A stretch of DNA of 64,000 bases from Microbispora sp. ZYX-F-249 (GCF_039649665.1 NZ_JBDJAW010000011.1:124001-188000); one strand, 5' to 3'. Counted from the stretch's first letter, positions 53,220 to 63,055 are shown. The notes: generated by a model from the letters alone, not told the origin. Numbers and translations are program-made.

Positions 53220-54142
53220 TCCGCCCGCTTCGGCACCGGGACGCGCATGAGGTCGCGCGCCGTCACGACGTCCCCCGCGTAGGACTTGCGCACCTCGTCC
53301 ACGAAGCGCGGCTCGTCCGCGACCGTGTAGCGCTCGGAGAAGTGGGTGAGCACCAGCCGCCGCACCCCGCACGCCGCCGCGATCCGCCCCGCCTGGGCCG
53401 CCGTCAGGTGCCCGTACTGCGCCGCCATCGCGCTCTCGTCCGACAGGAACGTCGACTCGATCACCAGCAGGTCGACGCCCTCGGCCAGGGCGAAGGCGCC
53501 GTCGCACAACCGGGTGTCCATCACGAAGGCGGCGCTCTGTCCCGGCCTGGGGGCGCTGCACTCGTCCAGCGTGACCGTCGTGCCGTCCGGCAGCGTCAGC
53601 GTGCCGTGCCGTTGAAGCTCCCCGATCATCGGGCCGCGCACGCCCCGCCTGGCCAGTTCCCCGGGCAGCATGCGGCGCCCGCCCGGCTCGTCCACGCGGT
53701 AGCCGTACGACTGGACGGGGTGCGACAGCGGCCGCGCGGTCAGCGTCACGGGGCCCGACGGCCACCTGATCACCTCGCCGGACACCGGGCGGGGCGTGAT
53801 CACGTCGGTGTCGGCGAAGGCCGACGCGTGGCGCAGCCTGCGCCAGTACGTCTCGCCGCTCGCGGGGTAGGCCGCCCGCACCTCGTGGTTCACCTTGTCC
53901 CTGGCGATCCGCTGGACCACGCCGGGCACCCCCAGGCAGTGGTCGCCGTGGAAGTGGGTGACGCAGATCCAGGTGATGTCGTGCGCGCTCACGCCGGCGT
54001 GCAGCATCTGCCGCTGCGTGCCCTCACCCGGATCGAACAGGAACCCCTCGCCGTCCCAGCGCAGCAGGTAGCCGTTGTGGTTGCGGTGACGGGTGGGCAC
54101 CGCGCTCGAGGTGCCGAGGACGACCAGTTCACGAACGGACAC
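53192..54142 (-). CDS. rnz: ribonuclease Z
   Basis: A 316-aa metallo-beta-lactamase fold endonuclease that trims 3' trailers of tRNA precursors. [21 protein letters not shown] at the start, [10 protein letters not shown] (HxHxDH), [25 protein letters not shown] and the C-terminal VLTHFSERY are RNase Z hallmarks. GTG at 54142 is chosen for family length; the open frame upstream belongs to unrelated DNA. The 3' end overlaps the converging dioxygenase-like gene by 28 bases. Confidence 0.95.
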   Translation of the reverse strand: MSVRELVVLGTSSAVPTRHRNHNGYLLRWDGEGFLFDPGEGTQRQMLHAGVSAHDITWICVTHFHGDHCLGVPGVVQRIARDKVNHEVRAAYPASGETYWRRLRHASAFADTDVITPRPVSGEVIRWPSGPVTLTARPLSHPVQSYGYRVDEPGGRRMLPGELARRGVRGPMIGELQRHGTLTLPDGTTVTLDECSAPRPGQSAAFVMDTRLCDGAFALAEGVDLLVIESTFLSDESAMAAQYGHLTAAQAGRIAAACGVRRLVLTHFSERYTVADEPRFVDEVRKSYAGDVVTARDLMRVPVPKRADYQAQRATK

Positions 54143-54567
54143 ACCGCCGATGCTAGGTGTCTTCGGCGCACCGCGGGCTCGGGCTTCCGGTCCGCGGGTC
54201 GCCGCCGATCGCCCGGGATCAGGGAAAAGGCGATTGGAATCGCACGATGTCGGAGTCTTCGGGCAGGCATTCCGCCGGCTGCTCGTCCAGCAGCCAGGAG
54301 CGGCAGACCATGACGAGCGGTTTCTCCTCCGGGAATCGCCGCGGGAAGAAGTCCCCCGGCCCCCGCCGTACAGGCCCCGCGCTGCCCGGGACGGTGTAAC
54401 TCGCATTCGAGGCACGCACAAATCAGGGGGGAATTTCCCCATATTTATGGTCGAGGTGGCTTATCTGGGGCTCCCGGAAATCGGCGGAACCGCCGCTGAA
54501 ATCGCGTACGCGGCGGGCAGACTGAGAAATCCACGACAACAGACCGCCGCATGAAAAGAAAACGACC
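54143..54567. other. intergenic with acyltransferase remnant, otherwise no gene
   Basis: The region between rnz and the Pro-rich protein holds a short broken open frame (next entry) and an AT-rich patch around 54425-54560, probably the promoter of the gene at 54568. Nothing else recognised. Confidence 0.4.
54219..54419 (-). pseudogene. fragment of a GNAT-like acyltransferase domain protein (DUF5596 type)
   Basis: A 66-aa frame reading [22 protein letters not shown] then [18 protein letters not shown] before a stop. The CxSWLLDxQxAExLPxxSxIVRFQ motif is the recognisable core of a larger acyltransferase domain family (about 250 residues or more), which should continue about 80 residues past this point. 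Both the N-terminal domain and the C-terminus are missing, so this is probably a decayed gene piece. Family naming is from memory of that motif. Confidence 0.6.
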
Positions 54568-55293
54568 TTGCCGGATTTCTCCCCCACTCCACGGCATCGA
54601 CGCGAGGGCCATCCCGTCCTCGCCCTGACGGGCGTGATCGGTGTGACCGCGATCGCCGGGCTCGGCGTCGTGCTGGCCGTCCTGTCCGGGCAGGATCCCG
54701 CGCCCCCGGCCGCCCGGCCGGTGGCCGCCGACCTGCGCTCCCCGGTCACGCCGGCACGTACTGCGCCCGGCTTCCCCGGCGCCGGCCCCTTCTTCTCCCC
54801 ACCGGCCGCCCCGTCCGGGCGGCCGGAGACGGAACCGGAACCCGGTGGACGCGACACGCCGCCGCCCGGGCAGGAGAGCGGGGCGCCGCGGCCGCCCGGA
54901 CACCGTCTCAGGGTGCCCGGCCCCTCGTCCCGATCCCGGCCGCCGTCGCCGGGCTCGGCGGGCTCGGGGAGCATGCCGGGCCGCGGCGGGACGAGAGAGG
55001 CGGAGCGGCACCGGTCCGCCCGGATCGCCGCCCCGGACGGCACGAAACCGGCCGCACGAGGCTCCACGACCGGCGGCTCGGCGACCGGGAACACGGCGGC
55101 CAAGGGCACCGCGGCCAAGGGCGCTGGGCCCAAGGACACGGCGGCCCGGGACGCGGGCACGCACGACACGGCCCAGCCCCTCGCCGAGGCGGACGGGGGA
55201 GCGCAGACCCAGGTCGAGGATCCCTGCCTGCGATTCGACGACGACCTGCGGCGCGCCTACTGCTACGAGGTCCTGCGCCGCCTCGGCCAGTGA
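54568..55293 (+). CDS. membrane-anchored Pro/Ser/Gly-rich hypothetical protein
   Basis: A 241-aa protein from an apparent TTG start with only a weak purine-rich site. One membrane segment, VLALTGVIGVTAIAGLGVVLAVL (residues about 17-40), is followed by 160 residues of low-complexity Pro/Arg/Ser/Gly sequence. A short Ala/Lys/Gly/Thr repeat run (AAKGTAAKGAGPKDTAARDAG) precedes a compact C-terminal knob with two Cys, DPCLRFDDDLRRAYCYEVLRRLGQ in part, which could form a disulfide helix hairpin. Probably an extracellular wall-spanning protein. The start is uncertain and function unknown. Confidence 0.6.
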   Translation: MPDFSPTPRHRREGHPVLALTGVIGVTAIAGLGVVLAVLSGQDPAPPAARPVAADLRSPVTPARTAPGFPGAGPFFSPPAAPSGRPETEPEPGGRDTPPPGQESGAPRPPGHRLRVPGPSSRSRPPSPGSAGSGSMPGRGGTREAERHRSARIAAPDGTKPAARGSTTGGSATGNTAAKGTAAKGAGPKDTAARDAGTHDTAQPLAEADGGAQTQVEDPCLRFDDDLRRAYCYEVLRRLGQ

Positions 55294-55318
55294 CCCGGCC
55301 GTCGCGGGGCCCGGCGCG

Positions 55319-56869
55319 TCAGACCGCCGAGCAAGCGGGCGGCTCCGCGGGAAGCGGCGCGGGACGGCCGATGCCGGGCATGCCCAGGCTCACGGCGTTG
55401 CCCCGCTGCGGGGCGGCCTGCCGGGCCTCCCAGGCGTCGCCCGCGCGGGTCCGCCGTACGGACAGGACCTTGTCGGCCACCAGGTGGTGCGGCGCGGCGT
55501 AGGTGACCTCGACGGTGACCATGTCGCCGGGACGGGCGCCGGCGGCGACGTCGGAGGCGGCGAGGTGGACGAGCCGGTTGTCGGCCGCCCGGCCGGACAG
55601 GCGGTGGGTGGCGTCGTCCTTGCGGCCCTCGCCCTCGGCGACCAGCACCTCCAGGGTGCGCCCGACCTGCTTCTTGTTCTCCTCCCAGGAGATCTCCTCC
55701 TGGAGGGCCACCAGGCGCTCGTACCGCTCCTGGACGACTTCCTTGGGCACCTGGTCGTCCATGGTCGCGGCCGGGGTGCCCGGGCGGATGGAGTACTGGA
55801 ATGTGAACGCGTTGGCGAAGCGCGACTGCCGCACCACGTCGAGGGTCTGCCGGAAGTCCTCCTCGGTCTCGCCGGGGAAGCCCACGATGATGTCGGTGGA
55901 GATCGCGGCGTCCGGCATCGCGGCCCGGACCCGCTCGATGATCCCGAGGTAGCGCTCGGACCGGTACGACCGGCGCATGGCCTTGAGGACGCGGTCGGAG
56001 CCGGACTGCAGCGGCATGTGCAGCTGGTGCATCACGTTGGGCGTCTCGGCCATCGCGGCGATCACGTCGTCGGTGAAGGCGGCGGGGTGGGGCGAGGTGA
56101 AGCGGACCCGCTCCAGGCCCTCGATGTCGCCGCAGGCCCGCAGCAGCTTGCCGAACGCCAGCCGGTCGCCGAACTCCACGCCGTAGGTGTTGACGTTCTG
56201 GCCCAGCAGGGTGACCTCCAGGACGCCCTGGCCGACCAGCGTGCGCACCTCGTTGAGGATGTCGCCGGGACGGCGGTCCTTCTCCTTGCCGCGCAGCGAC
56301 GGCACGATGCAGAACGTGCAGGTGTTGTTGCACCCGACCGAGATCGCCACCCAGGCGGCGTACGCCGACTCGCGGCGGCTCGGCAGCGTGGAGGGGAAGG
56401 TCTCCAGGGACTCCTTGATCTCGACCTGGGCCTCTTCGGCGATCCGGGCCCGCTCCAGCAGCACCGGCAGCGACCCGATGTTGTGGGTGCCGAAGACGAC
56501 GTCCACCCAGGGGGCCCGGCGGACGATCTCGCCCTGGTCCTTCTGCGCCAGGCACCCGCCGACCGCGATCTGCATGCCCTTGCGGGCCGTCTTGATCGGC
56601 CGCAGATGCCCGAGGTTGCCGTAGAGCCGGTTGTCGGCGTTCTCCCGCACGGCGCAGGTGTTGAACACGACGACGTCCGGCGTCTCCCCTTCGGCCGCGC
56701 GGACGTATCCCGCGTCCTCCAGCAGCCCGGACAGCCGCTCCGAGTCGTGCACGTTCATCTGGCAGCCGTAGGTCCGCACCTCGTAGGTCCGGGCCGCACC
56801 CTCGCCGCCCTGTGTCGTCGTCGCGCCTTCGGCGCCCTGTGTCGTCACAGTCTGTGTGGTCGCAGTCAT
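55319..56869 (-). CDS. miaB: tRNA-2-methylthio-N6-dimethylallyladenosine synthase
   Basis: A 516-aa radical SAM enzyme. After a Thr/Gly-rich 27-residue leader comes the UPF0004 domain with [12 protein letters not shown] and [10 protein letters not shown], plus GGCLAQKDQ (three cluster Cys). The radical SAM motif [17 protein letters not shown] follows, then a TRAM domain. It adds methylthio to the MiaA product at A37. A few genes separate it from miaA, on the same strand. The C-terminal Pro-rich extension is dispensable-looking. Confidence 0.97.
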   Translation of the reverse strand: MTATTQTVTTQGAEGATTTQGGEGAARTYEVRTYGCQMNVHDSERLSGLLEDAGYVRAAEGETPDVVVFNTCAVRENADNRLYGNLGHLRPIKTARKGMQIAVGGCLAQKDQGEIVRRAPWVDVVFGTHNIGSLPVLLERARIAEEAQVEIKESLETFPSTLPSRRESAYAAWVAISVGCNNTCTFCIVPSLRGKEKDRRPGDILNEVRTLVGQGVLEVTLLGQNVNTYGVEFGDRLAFGKLLRACGDIEGLERVRFTSPHPAAFTDDVIAAMAETPNVMHQLHMPLQSGSDRVLKAMRRSYRSERYLGIIERVRAAMPDAAISTDIIVGFPGETEEDFRQTLDVVRQSRFANAFTFQYSIRPGTPAATMDDQVPKEVVQERYERLVALQEEISWEENKKQVGRTLEVLVAEGEGRKDDATHRLSGRAADNRLVHLAASDVAAGARPGDMVTVEVTYAAPHHLVADKVLSVRRTRAGDAWEARQAAPQRGNAVSLGMPGIGRPAPLPAEPPACSAV

Positions 56870-57082
56870 CGCACTACAAGGGTAGGCGCTTCCCCACCCC
56901 CGCCCGTACCGGAGCCGTCGCGGACCCGATCGGACCCGGGAAGTGACGGCAGGAGGGGTTTGCCATTACTCAGGCTTGTCTGAAGCGAAAAGTTCGCTTT
57001 ATTGAGGCATTCGCCTGTGTGTGGTCGTCTTGTGGAGGTGTGGAGGCACACGCGCTCCTCTCCCCGGAGCGGTCGCAGGACC

Positions 57083-58534
57083 GTGACCGAGCGCACCGAC
57101 CCACGCTCCCCAAGCGATTGGCCCGAACCGATGGTGAACTGGAACCGATCATCCGTCCTCGTCCGCAGGACTGTTGGCTACTCCGCCGCCGTGGCACTGG
57201 TGTGCGCCGGAGTCAGCATGCTCTTCCTGGTGTTCGTGGGCGGCAAGGACGCCGACACGGCCCGGGCCCGGGTCACCGGGGCGTGGGACCGGACGGTGCC
57301 CCTCATCAGGCAGGGATACCTCCCTTCCGTGCTGCCGGCCGGCAAGGACATGGCGATCCAGGTCCTGGACACACGGCAGCGGGTCGTCGCCTCGACGCCG
57401 CAGCTCGCCGGCAGGCCCCCGATGGCGACCTTCCACGCCACCAGCGACAGCGTCCACGCCGAGCGGGTCCTGTGCTCTCCGGCCGGGCTGAAGGGCTGCA
57501 TGACGGTCTTCTCGTACAAGGTCTACCAACCGGACGGGCCCTGGCTGCTCTATGTGGCCGTGCCGACGGTCCCGTGGTACGGGAACACCGCGGCGCTGTT
57601 CTTCGCGATCGGCATGTCCCTGCTGATGACGGCGATGACGGCGGGCGGGACCTACCGCCTGATCAGAAAGGACCTCGTCCCGGTGGACGCCATCCGCGCG
57701 GAGCTCGCGGAGATCACCGCCACCGACCTCCACCGCAGGGTCCCGACGGCCGACAAGAACCACCAGGAGATCAACCTTCTGGCCGAGACGGTGAACGACA
57801 CCCTGGACCGGCTCGAAGGCGCGTACAAGCGACTGCGCCGGTTCACCTCGGACGCCTCCCACGACCTGCGCAGCCCCATCACCGCCATGCGGGCGCAGCT
57901 CGAGGAGGCGCTCATGCACCCGGACGACACCGACTGGCCGGCGATGACCGCGGCGGTGCTCGGCGGGGTGGACCGGCTTCAGGCGATCGTGACCGACCTG
58001 CTGACCCTGGCCAGGCTGGACGCCCGCGCCCCGCTCGACCTCAGCCCGGCCGACCTCGGTCAACTGGTCCGCGACGAGCTCGGCCGCCGCACCTACCGAA
58101 TACGGATCGCCAAGGATCTGCAGCAGGGGGTCTTCGTCGACTGCGACCGGCTGCGGATCACCCGGCTCCTGGTCAACCTGCTCGACAACGCCGAACGGCA
58201 CGCCACCTCACAGGTCCTCGTCAGCGTGCGAGCCACGGGATCGGCGGCGACGCTGGAGGTCGCCGACGACGGCGCCGGCATCGCTCCGGAGCACCGGGAG
58301 ACGGTCTTCGACCGCTTCACCCGGCTGGACGCCTCGCGCGACCGGGACTCCGGAGGGACCGGGTTGGGGCTGGCGATCGCACGGGAGATCGCCGAAGCCC
58401 ACCGGGGAACCCTGACCATCGAGGACAGCCGGCGGGGAGCCCGGTTCGTCCTGCGCCTCCCCCTCAGCGAAGCGCTTCAGCCGGCCGGTGGCCGCGACGG
58501 CCGTACCGCGCACGCCGGCGTGTCCGGCCGCTGA
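57083..58534 (+). CDS. sensor histidine kinase (no adjacent response regulator)
   Basis: A 483-aa protein from GTG with AGGA upstream (alternative ATG at 57131). One N-terminal membrane helix (YSAAVALVCAGVSMLFLVFVG), an extracytoplasmic sensor loop of about 125 residues containing a Cys pair (RVLCSPAGLKGCMTV), a second helix (NTAALFFAIGMSLLMTAMTA), and a HAMP-type linker. The HisKA box is RFTSDASHDLRSPITAM; N box NLLDNAERH, then DDGAGIAPEHRETVFDRFTR and GGTGLGLAIAREIAEAHRG. The order is that of OmpR-partner kinases. No response regulator lies next to it: upstream is miaB in the opposite direction and downstream a NarL-type kinase. The partner must be elsewhere. Confidence 0.92.
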   Translation: MTERTDPRSPSDWPEPMVNWNRSSVLVRRTVGYSAAVALVCAGVSMLFLVFVGGKDADTARARVTGAWDRTVPLIRQGYLPSVLPAGKDMAIQVLDTRQRVVASTPQLAGRPPMATFHATSDSVHAERVLCSPAGLKGCMTVFSYKVYQPDGPWLLYVAVPTVPWYGNTAALFFAIGMSLLMTAMTAGGTYRLIRKDLVPVDAIRAELAEITATDLHRRVPTADKNHQEINLLAETVNDTLDRLEGAYKRLRRFTSDASHDLRSPITAMRAQLEEALMHPDDTDWPAMTAAVLGGVDRLQAIVTDLLTLARLDARAPLDLSPADLGQLVRDELGRRTYRIRIAKDLQQGVFVDCDRLRITRLLVNLLDNAERHATSQVLVSVRATGSAATLEVADDGAGIAPEHRETVFDRFTRLDASRDRDSGGTGLGLAIAREIAEAHRGTLTIEDSRRGARFVLRLPLSEALQPAGGRDGRTAHAGVSGR

Positions 58535-58670
58535 ACCCATAAAGGCCCCTCGCCGATATATCCGGCATCACGCACTGTCCTGGGACATCGTCCTGTTCGC
58601 CTGGGCATATCGGTCGCTAGCCTGAGCCCGACTCAGCGGTCGCGCCGGAGGCGCGTGAGGGAGGCGGGCG

Positions 58671-60821
58671 GTGCGGCGTACTGCGTGGGCGGTCTGCGCG
58701 CTCACCCTGCTCCTGGTCGCCGCGGCCCTGGTGCTCGGCCACCGCAACGGCGCCGGGCTGTTCGCCCAGAGCCATCTTCTCTTCGTCGTCGTCTGCGCCC
58801 TGGTCGGCGGCCTGATCAGTGCCGCCCGTCCGGGCAACGCCGTCGGATGGCTGCTGGCCGCCTGCGGCCTGTGCTTCGCGTCGCTGGACGCGACCGGGCA
58901 CTACGCGCTGGCCGGGCTGCCGTTCGCGACCCCGATGGCCTGGCCGCAGACGTGGCTGTGGGTCCCGGCCAACCTTTCCGTCGCCGCCGTTCCGGCGTTG
59001 TTCCCCTCGGGACGGCCGTCGTCGCCCGGGTGGCGGGCGGTCCTGTGGGGGCTCGCCGTCGTCGCCGCCGTGACGGCCGCGCTGAGCGCCCTGCTGCCGG
59101 GTTCCAGCCACCAGCTCGGCTGGGGCACGCCGCTGCCCAACCCCCTCGGGGTGCCCGCGCTCGCCGTCGTCACGCCGTTCGTCGAGCCGCTCACGACCGC
59201 ACTCATGGGCGCCCTGTTCGTGGCGGGCGCGGCCGGTCTCGTACGGCGGGCCCGGCGCGGCGGCGCCGACGAACGGGCTCAGCTCAAGTGGCTCGCCTAC
59301 GCCGCCGGGCTCGCCGGGCTGATCGTCGCGGGGCGGGTGGCCGCGGGGCTCTCCGACGGCGACCCGCGCTCCATCTGGCCCATCACCAGCGCGTTCTGGG
59401 AGGTCCTGGGGACGCTCGCGGCCTGCCTGCTCCCGGCCGCCGCCGCGGTCGCGGTGCTGCGGCACGGCCTGTTCGACATCGACCTCGTGATCAACCGCAC
59501 GCTCGTCTACGTCCTGTTGTCGGCGTGCGTGTTCGGCGGCTACGTGCTCGTGGTCACCTATCTCGGCGCCGTGTTCCGCGCGGCGGACGGGCTGCCGGTG
59601 TCGGTGGCCGCCGCCGGGGTGGTCGCCCTCGTCTTCGCGCCGCTGCGTGAGCGGCTGCAACGCGCCGTCAACCTCGTGATGTACGGCAGGCGGGACGATC
59701 CGTACGCGGCGCTGGCCCTGCTGGGCAGGCGCCTGGAGGAGGCGGCGGAGGCGGCGGAGCCGGGCGCGGTGCTCGCCGCGGCGGCCCGGTCGGTGGCGGA
59801 GGCGCTGCGCCTGCCGCACGTCGCGGTCGAGGTCGCCGGCGGGCCGACCCACGCCTACGGCGCGCCCTCCCCCGGCGCCGTACGGCTGCCGCTCGTGCAC
59901 CGGGGCGAACCGATGGGCGACCTGGTCCTTTCTCCGCGCCCGGGCGAAAGCGGCCTCGGCGCGCGGGACCGCCGCGTTCTCGCCGACCTCGCCCGCCAGA
60001 CGGGGATCGCCGTGCACGCCGTACGGCTGTCGGCGGACCTGCAGCGCTCACGCGAACGGCTGGTGGCGGCGCGCGAGGAGGAGCGGCGGCGGCTGCGCCG
60101 CGACCTGCACGACGGGCTCGGGCCGACCCTGGCCGCGCTCACCATGCGGGCGGAGGCCATGCAGGACATGGTGCGCGATCCGGACGCCCTGGCGATGCTC
60201 GAAGAGATCATGACGGACGCGCACACGGCGATGGCCGACGTGCGGACGCTGGTGGAGGGGCTGCGGCCGCCGGCCCTCGACACGCTGGGCCTGGCCGGGG
60301 CGATCAGATCGCACGCGGCCCGGCTGCCCGGCGTCGAGGCCGACGTGGAGATCGAGGGGACGCTCCCGGCGCTGCCCGCGGCGGTGGAGGTGGCGGCCTA
60401 CCGGATCACCGCCGAGGCGCTGGCGAACGCGCGCCGCCACGCCGGGGCCGGACGGGTGCGCGTACGGCTCGGCATGACCGGCGGGGCCCCGCCAGGCGCG
60501 CTCGAAGTGGAGGTCGCCGACGAGGGCGGCGAGCCGTACGCGGACGCCGGCGGCCCGGTGTCCGCCCACTGCGGGGTCGGCACGGCCTCGATGCGGGAAC
60601 GGGCGGCAGAACTCGGCGGCACCTGCCTGATCGGGCCGCGCCCGGGAGGCGGGACGCGGGTGCTGGCCCGCCTTCCCGTGCAGAGCGCACCCCAGGACGC
60701 GGCGCCGGACACCGCGCCGGACACCGCGCCGGAAACGGCGCCGGAAACGGCGCCGGACACGGCGCCGGACACGATACGACGGGAGGCGGGCGATGGAGCC
60801 GATCCGCGTGCTGCTGGTTGA
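58671..60821 (+). CDS. NarL-type sensor histidine kinase
   Basis: A 716-aa kinase from GTG with GAGGGAGG just upstream. The first 320 residues hold about eight to nine membrane helices. A GAF-like domain follows, then HisKA_3 with EEERRRLRRDLHDGLGPTLAALTM (phospho-His) and an HATPase domain of ITAEALANARRHAGA and GTASMRERAAELGG. It ends in a tail of APDT/APET repeats that overlaps the response regulator start by 29 bases, so both are translated from one message. The membrane part resembles seven-TM sensors but no ligand motif is evident. Confidence 0.93.
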   Translation: MRRTAWAVCALTLLLVAAALVLGHRNGAGLFAQSHLLFVVVCALVGGLISAARPGNAVGWLLAACGLCFASLDATGHYALAGLPFATPMAWPQTWLWVPANLSVAAVPALFPSGRPSSPGWRAVLWGLAVVAAVTAALSALLPGSSHQLGWGTPLPNPLGVPALAVVTPFVEPLTTALMGALFVAGAAGLVRRARRGGADERAQLKWLAYAAGLAGLIVAGRVAAGLSDGDPRSIWPITSAFWEVLGTLAACLLPAAAAVAVLRHGLFDIDLVINRTLVYVLLSACVFGGYVLVVTYLGAVFRAADGLPVSVAAAGVVALVFAPLRERLQRAVNLVMYGRRDDPYAALALLGRRLEEAAEAAEPGAVLAAAARSVAEALRLPHVAVEVAGGPTHAYGAPSPGAVRLPLVHRGEPMGDLVLSPRPGESGLGARDRRVLADLARQTGIAVHAVRLSADLQRSRERLVAAREEERRRLRRDLHDGLGPTLAALTMRAEAMQDMVRDPDALAMLEEIMTDAHTAMADVRTLVEGLRPPALDTLGLAGAIRSHAARLPGVEADVEIEGTLPALPAAVEVAAYRITAEALANARRHAGAGRVRVRLGMTGGAPPGALEVEVADEGGEPYADAGGPVSAHCGVGTASMRERAAELGGTCLIGPRPGGGTRVLARLPVQSAPQDAAPDTAPDTAPETAPETAPDTAPDTIRREAGDGADPRAAG
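60702..60773 (+). repeat. six 12-base repeats in the kinase C-terminus
   Basis: Six units beginning GCGCCGGA, in three pairs (ending CACC, AACG, CACG), encode APDTAPDTAPETAPETAPDT and onward. In frame, so unit gain or loss would only lengthen the tail. It lies just before the response regulator start and overlaps the coupling region. Confidence 0.9.
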
Positions 60822-61431
60822 CGATCACTCTGCCTTCCGGGCGGGGCTGCGCGCGCTCCTGCGGCCGGTGGAGGAGGTGGAGGTCGCCGACGAGGCGGCC
60901 AGCGGCGAGCAGGCCCTCGCGCTCCTCCCCCGTGTGCAGCCCGACGTCGTGCTGATGGACCTCGCCATGCCCGGCATCGGCGGGGTGGCGGCGACCGAGC
61001 GGATCACCAGGGACAACCCGCACGTGCGGGTCCTCGTGCTCAGCATGGCGGACGACGACGACGCGGTCTTCGCCGCGGTGCGCGCGGGGGCGCGCGGATA
61101 CGTGCTCAAGGGCGCGCGGCGGGCCGAACTCGTGCGGGCGATCCGGGCCGTGGCCGAGGGCGAGGCGATCTTCGGCCCCGCCCTCGCCGGACGGCTGATG
61201 GGCTACTTCTCCGATCTCGGCAGGAAACCGGAGCCGAGCTTTCCCGAACTCACCCCGCGTGAGCGGGAGATCCTGGCCCTGGTCGCCGGCCACCTGACGA
61301 ACGTCCAGATAGCGGCCCGGCTCGGGCTGAGCCAGAAGACCGTGCGCAACCACGTGTCGAGCATCTTCACGAAGCTGCGCGTGGCCGACCGGGCCGAGGC
61401 GATCATGCTGGCCAGGGAGTCGGGGCTCTAG
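60793..61431 (+). CDS. NarL/LuxR-type response regulator
   Basis: A 212-aa regulator. The receiver has VLLVDDHSAFRAGL (acid pocket), the phospho-Asp in VVLMDLAMPGIGG, a Ser in VLSMADDDDAV and Lys in GYVLKGARRAEL. The C-terminal helix-turn-helix LTPREREILALVAGHLTNVQIAARLGLSQKTVRNHVSSIFTKL is the LuxR type. It pairs with the overlapping kinase. Targets are unknown; the convergent membrane protein is next, with 7 bases between. Confidence 0.95.
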   Translation: MEPIRVLLVDDHSAFRAGLRALLRPVEEVEVADEAASGEQALALLPRVQPDVVLMDLAMPGIGGVAATERITRDNPHVRVLVLSMADDDDAVFAAVRAGARGYVLKGARRAELVRAIRAVAEGEAIFGPALAGRLMGYFSDLGRKPEPSFPELTPREREILALVAGHLTNVQIAARLGLSQKTVRNHVSSIFTKLRVADRAEAIMLARESGL

Positions 61432-61438
61432 CCGGTGA

Positions 61439-62083
61439 TCAGGCGGCCCGCCAGTCGTCGACCGGCATGCGCAGGACCTTCAGGGCGACCGTGCCGAACG
61501 CGGCGAGGTGGAACAGCGACCCGATGGCCTGGACGGCCGGCGGCTGCCCCATCGTGAGGAACGGCCCGCAGACGCCCGCGAGCGCCGCCACCGGCACCCA
61601 CCACGGCCCCCGCCGCACGGCCGCCAGGCCCGTCAGCAGCACCAGCAGGCCAACGTGGAGGAGGAACCCCGGCAGGAGGACGCCGTACACGAACCCGCCG
61701 AGCGCGCCGGCCACCTCGGTCACCCGGGCGGCCTGGTCGTCCGGAAGGGTGAGCGCCAGCGCCAGGTCGTAGAAGTCGGTCATGAACAGGCAGGCGGCGG
61801 TGGCCGCGCCGGTGAGGCCGATGGCCGCGCCGATGTTGCCGGTGCGCGGCGCCCGGCGGCGCAGCAGATGGGCGAGCCCGAGGATCACCGGGACCAGGCA
61901 GACGGTCGCCCACTGGAACAGCAGCGCGCTGGCCTGCACCTGCACGGGACTCGCGCGGAACACGGCGGGATCGTGCTCGGTGCCCGGCGGCGAGGTGAGG
62001 AAGGCCAGGCCCAGCAGGACGGGCCACGCCAGCATGGCGGTTCCCGCGACGGTCTTACGGAACAGGTCCGGATTTCTCAGCAT
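61439..62083 (-). CDS. hypothetical multi-pass membrane protein
   Basis: A 214-aa protein with six or so hydrophobic helices (AMLAWPVLLGLAFLT, LLFQWATVCLVPVILGLAHLL, IGAAIGLTGAATAACLF, VLLPGFLLHVGLLVLLTG, WWVPVAALAGVCGPF, AIGSLFHLAAFGTVAL). Family not identified. It runs convergently to the response regulator and divergently from the glutamate importer, so it may be controlled by the neighbouring two-component pair. Confidence 0.65.
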   Translation of the reverse strand: MLRNPDLFRKTVAGTAMLAWPVLLGLAFLTSPPGTEHDPAVFRASPVQVQASALLFQWATVCLVPVILGLAHLLRRRAPRTGNIGAAIGLTGAATAACLFMTDFYDLALALTLPDDQAARVTEVAGALGGFVYGVLLPGFLLHVGLLVLLTGLAAVRRGPWWVPVAALAGVCGPFLTMGQPPAVQAIGSLFHLAAFGTVALKVLRMPVDDWRAA

Positions 62084-62250
62084 TTGGACTCCTTCACGAC
62101 GAGTGATCGGCAGGAGCCAACCGGGACCGCGTCCCGGGCCGCATGGGCCGGCCGTGCCCGGCCGCCGGGATGGGGTCCTGAACAGCCGGGATGTGACCGA
62201 TTCGGTACCGGGACGTTAGTGACTTGGTCGTCTTGACACCCCTACGTTTG

Positions 62251-63012
62251 ATGACCATGACGGAGAACAGTGGTGGGGCCCCGCTTGTCAGGCTGGAGGG
62301 AGTCAACAAGCATTTCGGTCCGCTGCACGTGCTCAGGGACATCGAGCTGAGCGTGGGCCGGGGCGAGGTGGTCGTCGTCATCGGCCCGTCCGGCAGCGGC
62401 AAGTCGACCTTGTGCCGTGTGATCAACCGGCTGGAGACCATCGACGGCGGGAGCATCGTCTTCGACGGTCAGGAGCTTCCCGCGGAGGGCCGCGCCCTCG
62501 CCCGCCTGCGGTCCGAGGTGGGAATGGTGTTCCAGTCCTTCAACCTGTTCTCCCACAAGACGATCCTGGAGAACGTCACGCTCGGCCCGGTCAGAGTACG
62601 GAAGGTCTCCCGGCAGCAGGCCGAGCAGCGGGGCATGGAGCTGCTCGAACGGGTCGGCATCGCCTCGCAGGCCGGCAAGTATCCCGCCCAGCTGTCCGGA
62701 GGTCAGCAGCAGCGTGCCGCCATCGCCCGCGCGCTGGCGATGGACCCCAAGATGATCCTGTTCGACGAGCCGACCTCGGCCCTCGACCCCGAGATGGTCC
62801 AGGAAGTGCTCGACGTGATGACCGGCCTGGCGCGCGACGGCATGACGATGATGGTCGTCACCCACGAGATGGGCTTCGCCCGCCGGGCGGCCAACCGGGT
62901 CGTCTTCATGGCCGACGGCCAGATCGTCGAGGAGGGCGAGCCCTCGGAGTTCTTCACCCAGCCGAGCACCGAGCGCGCCCGCGACTTCCTTTCCAAGATC
63001 CTCACCCACTGA
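62251..63012 (+). CDS. gluA: glutamate-type amino acid ABC transporter ATP-binding protein
   Basis: A 253-aa ATPase of the polar amino acid (GlnQ/GluA) family. Walker A GPSGSGKST, Q loop FQSFNLFSHKT, signature LSGGQQQRAA, Walker B MILFDEPTSALDPEMV and switch THEMGFAR. Two ATGs (62251, 62257) compete; no Shine-Dalgarno precedes either, and TACGTT about 10 bases upstream could be a -10 box of a leaderless transcript (inference). It opens an operon with a binding protein and permease, matching gluABCD. Confidence 0.9.
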   Translation: MTMTENSGGAPLVRLEGVNKHFGPLHVLRDIELSVGRGEVVVVIGPSGSGKSTLCRVINRLETIDGGSIVFDGQELPAEGRALARLRSEVGMVFQSFNLFSHKTILENVTLGPVRVRKVSRQQAEQRGMELLERVGIASQAGKYPAQLSGGQQQRAAIARALAMDPKMILFDEPTSALDPEMVQEVLDVMTGLARDGMTMMVVTHEMGFARRAANRVVFMADGQIVEEGEPSEFFTQPSTERARDFLSKILTH

Positions 63013-63055
63013 TCCCCGCTCACGACAAGCTCCACGAAAGCGAAAGGTGACACGG

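Noticed and set aside
54445-55169. Minus-strand open frames opposite the Pro-rich anchored protein
   Set aside because: Arg/Pro-rich antisense translations without a recognisable domain; the plus strand has a clear membrane anchor and Cys-bearing C-terminus.
62233-62238. TTGACA as -35 box for gluA
   Set aside because: A -10 at the normal 17-base spacing would fall inside the start codon region, so it does not fit as this gene's promoter.
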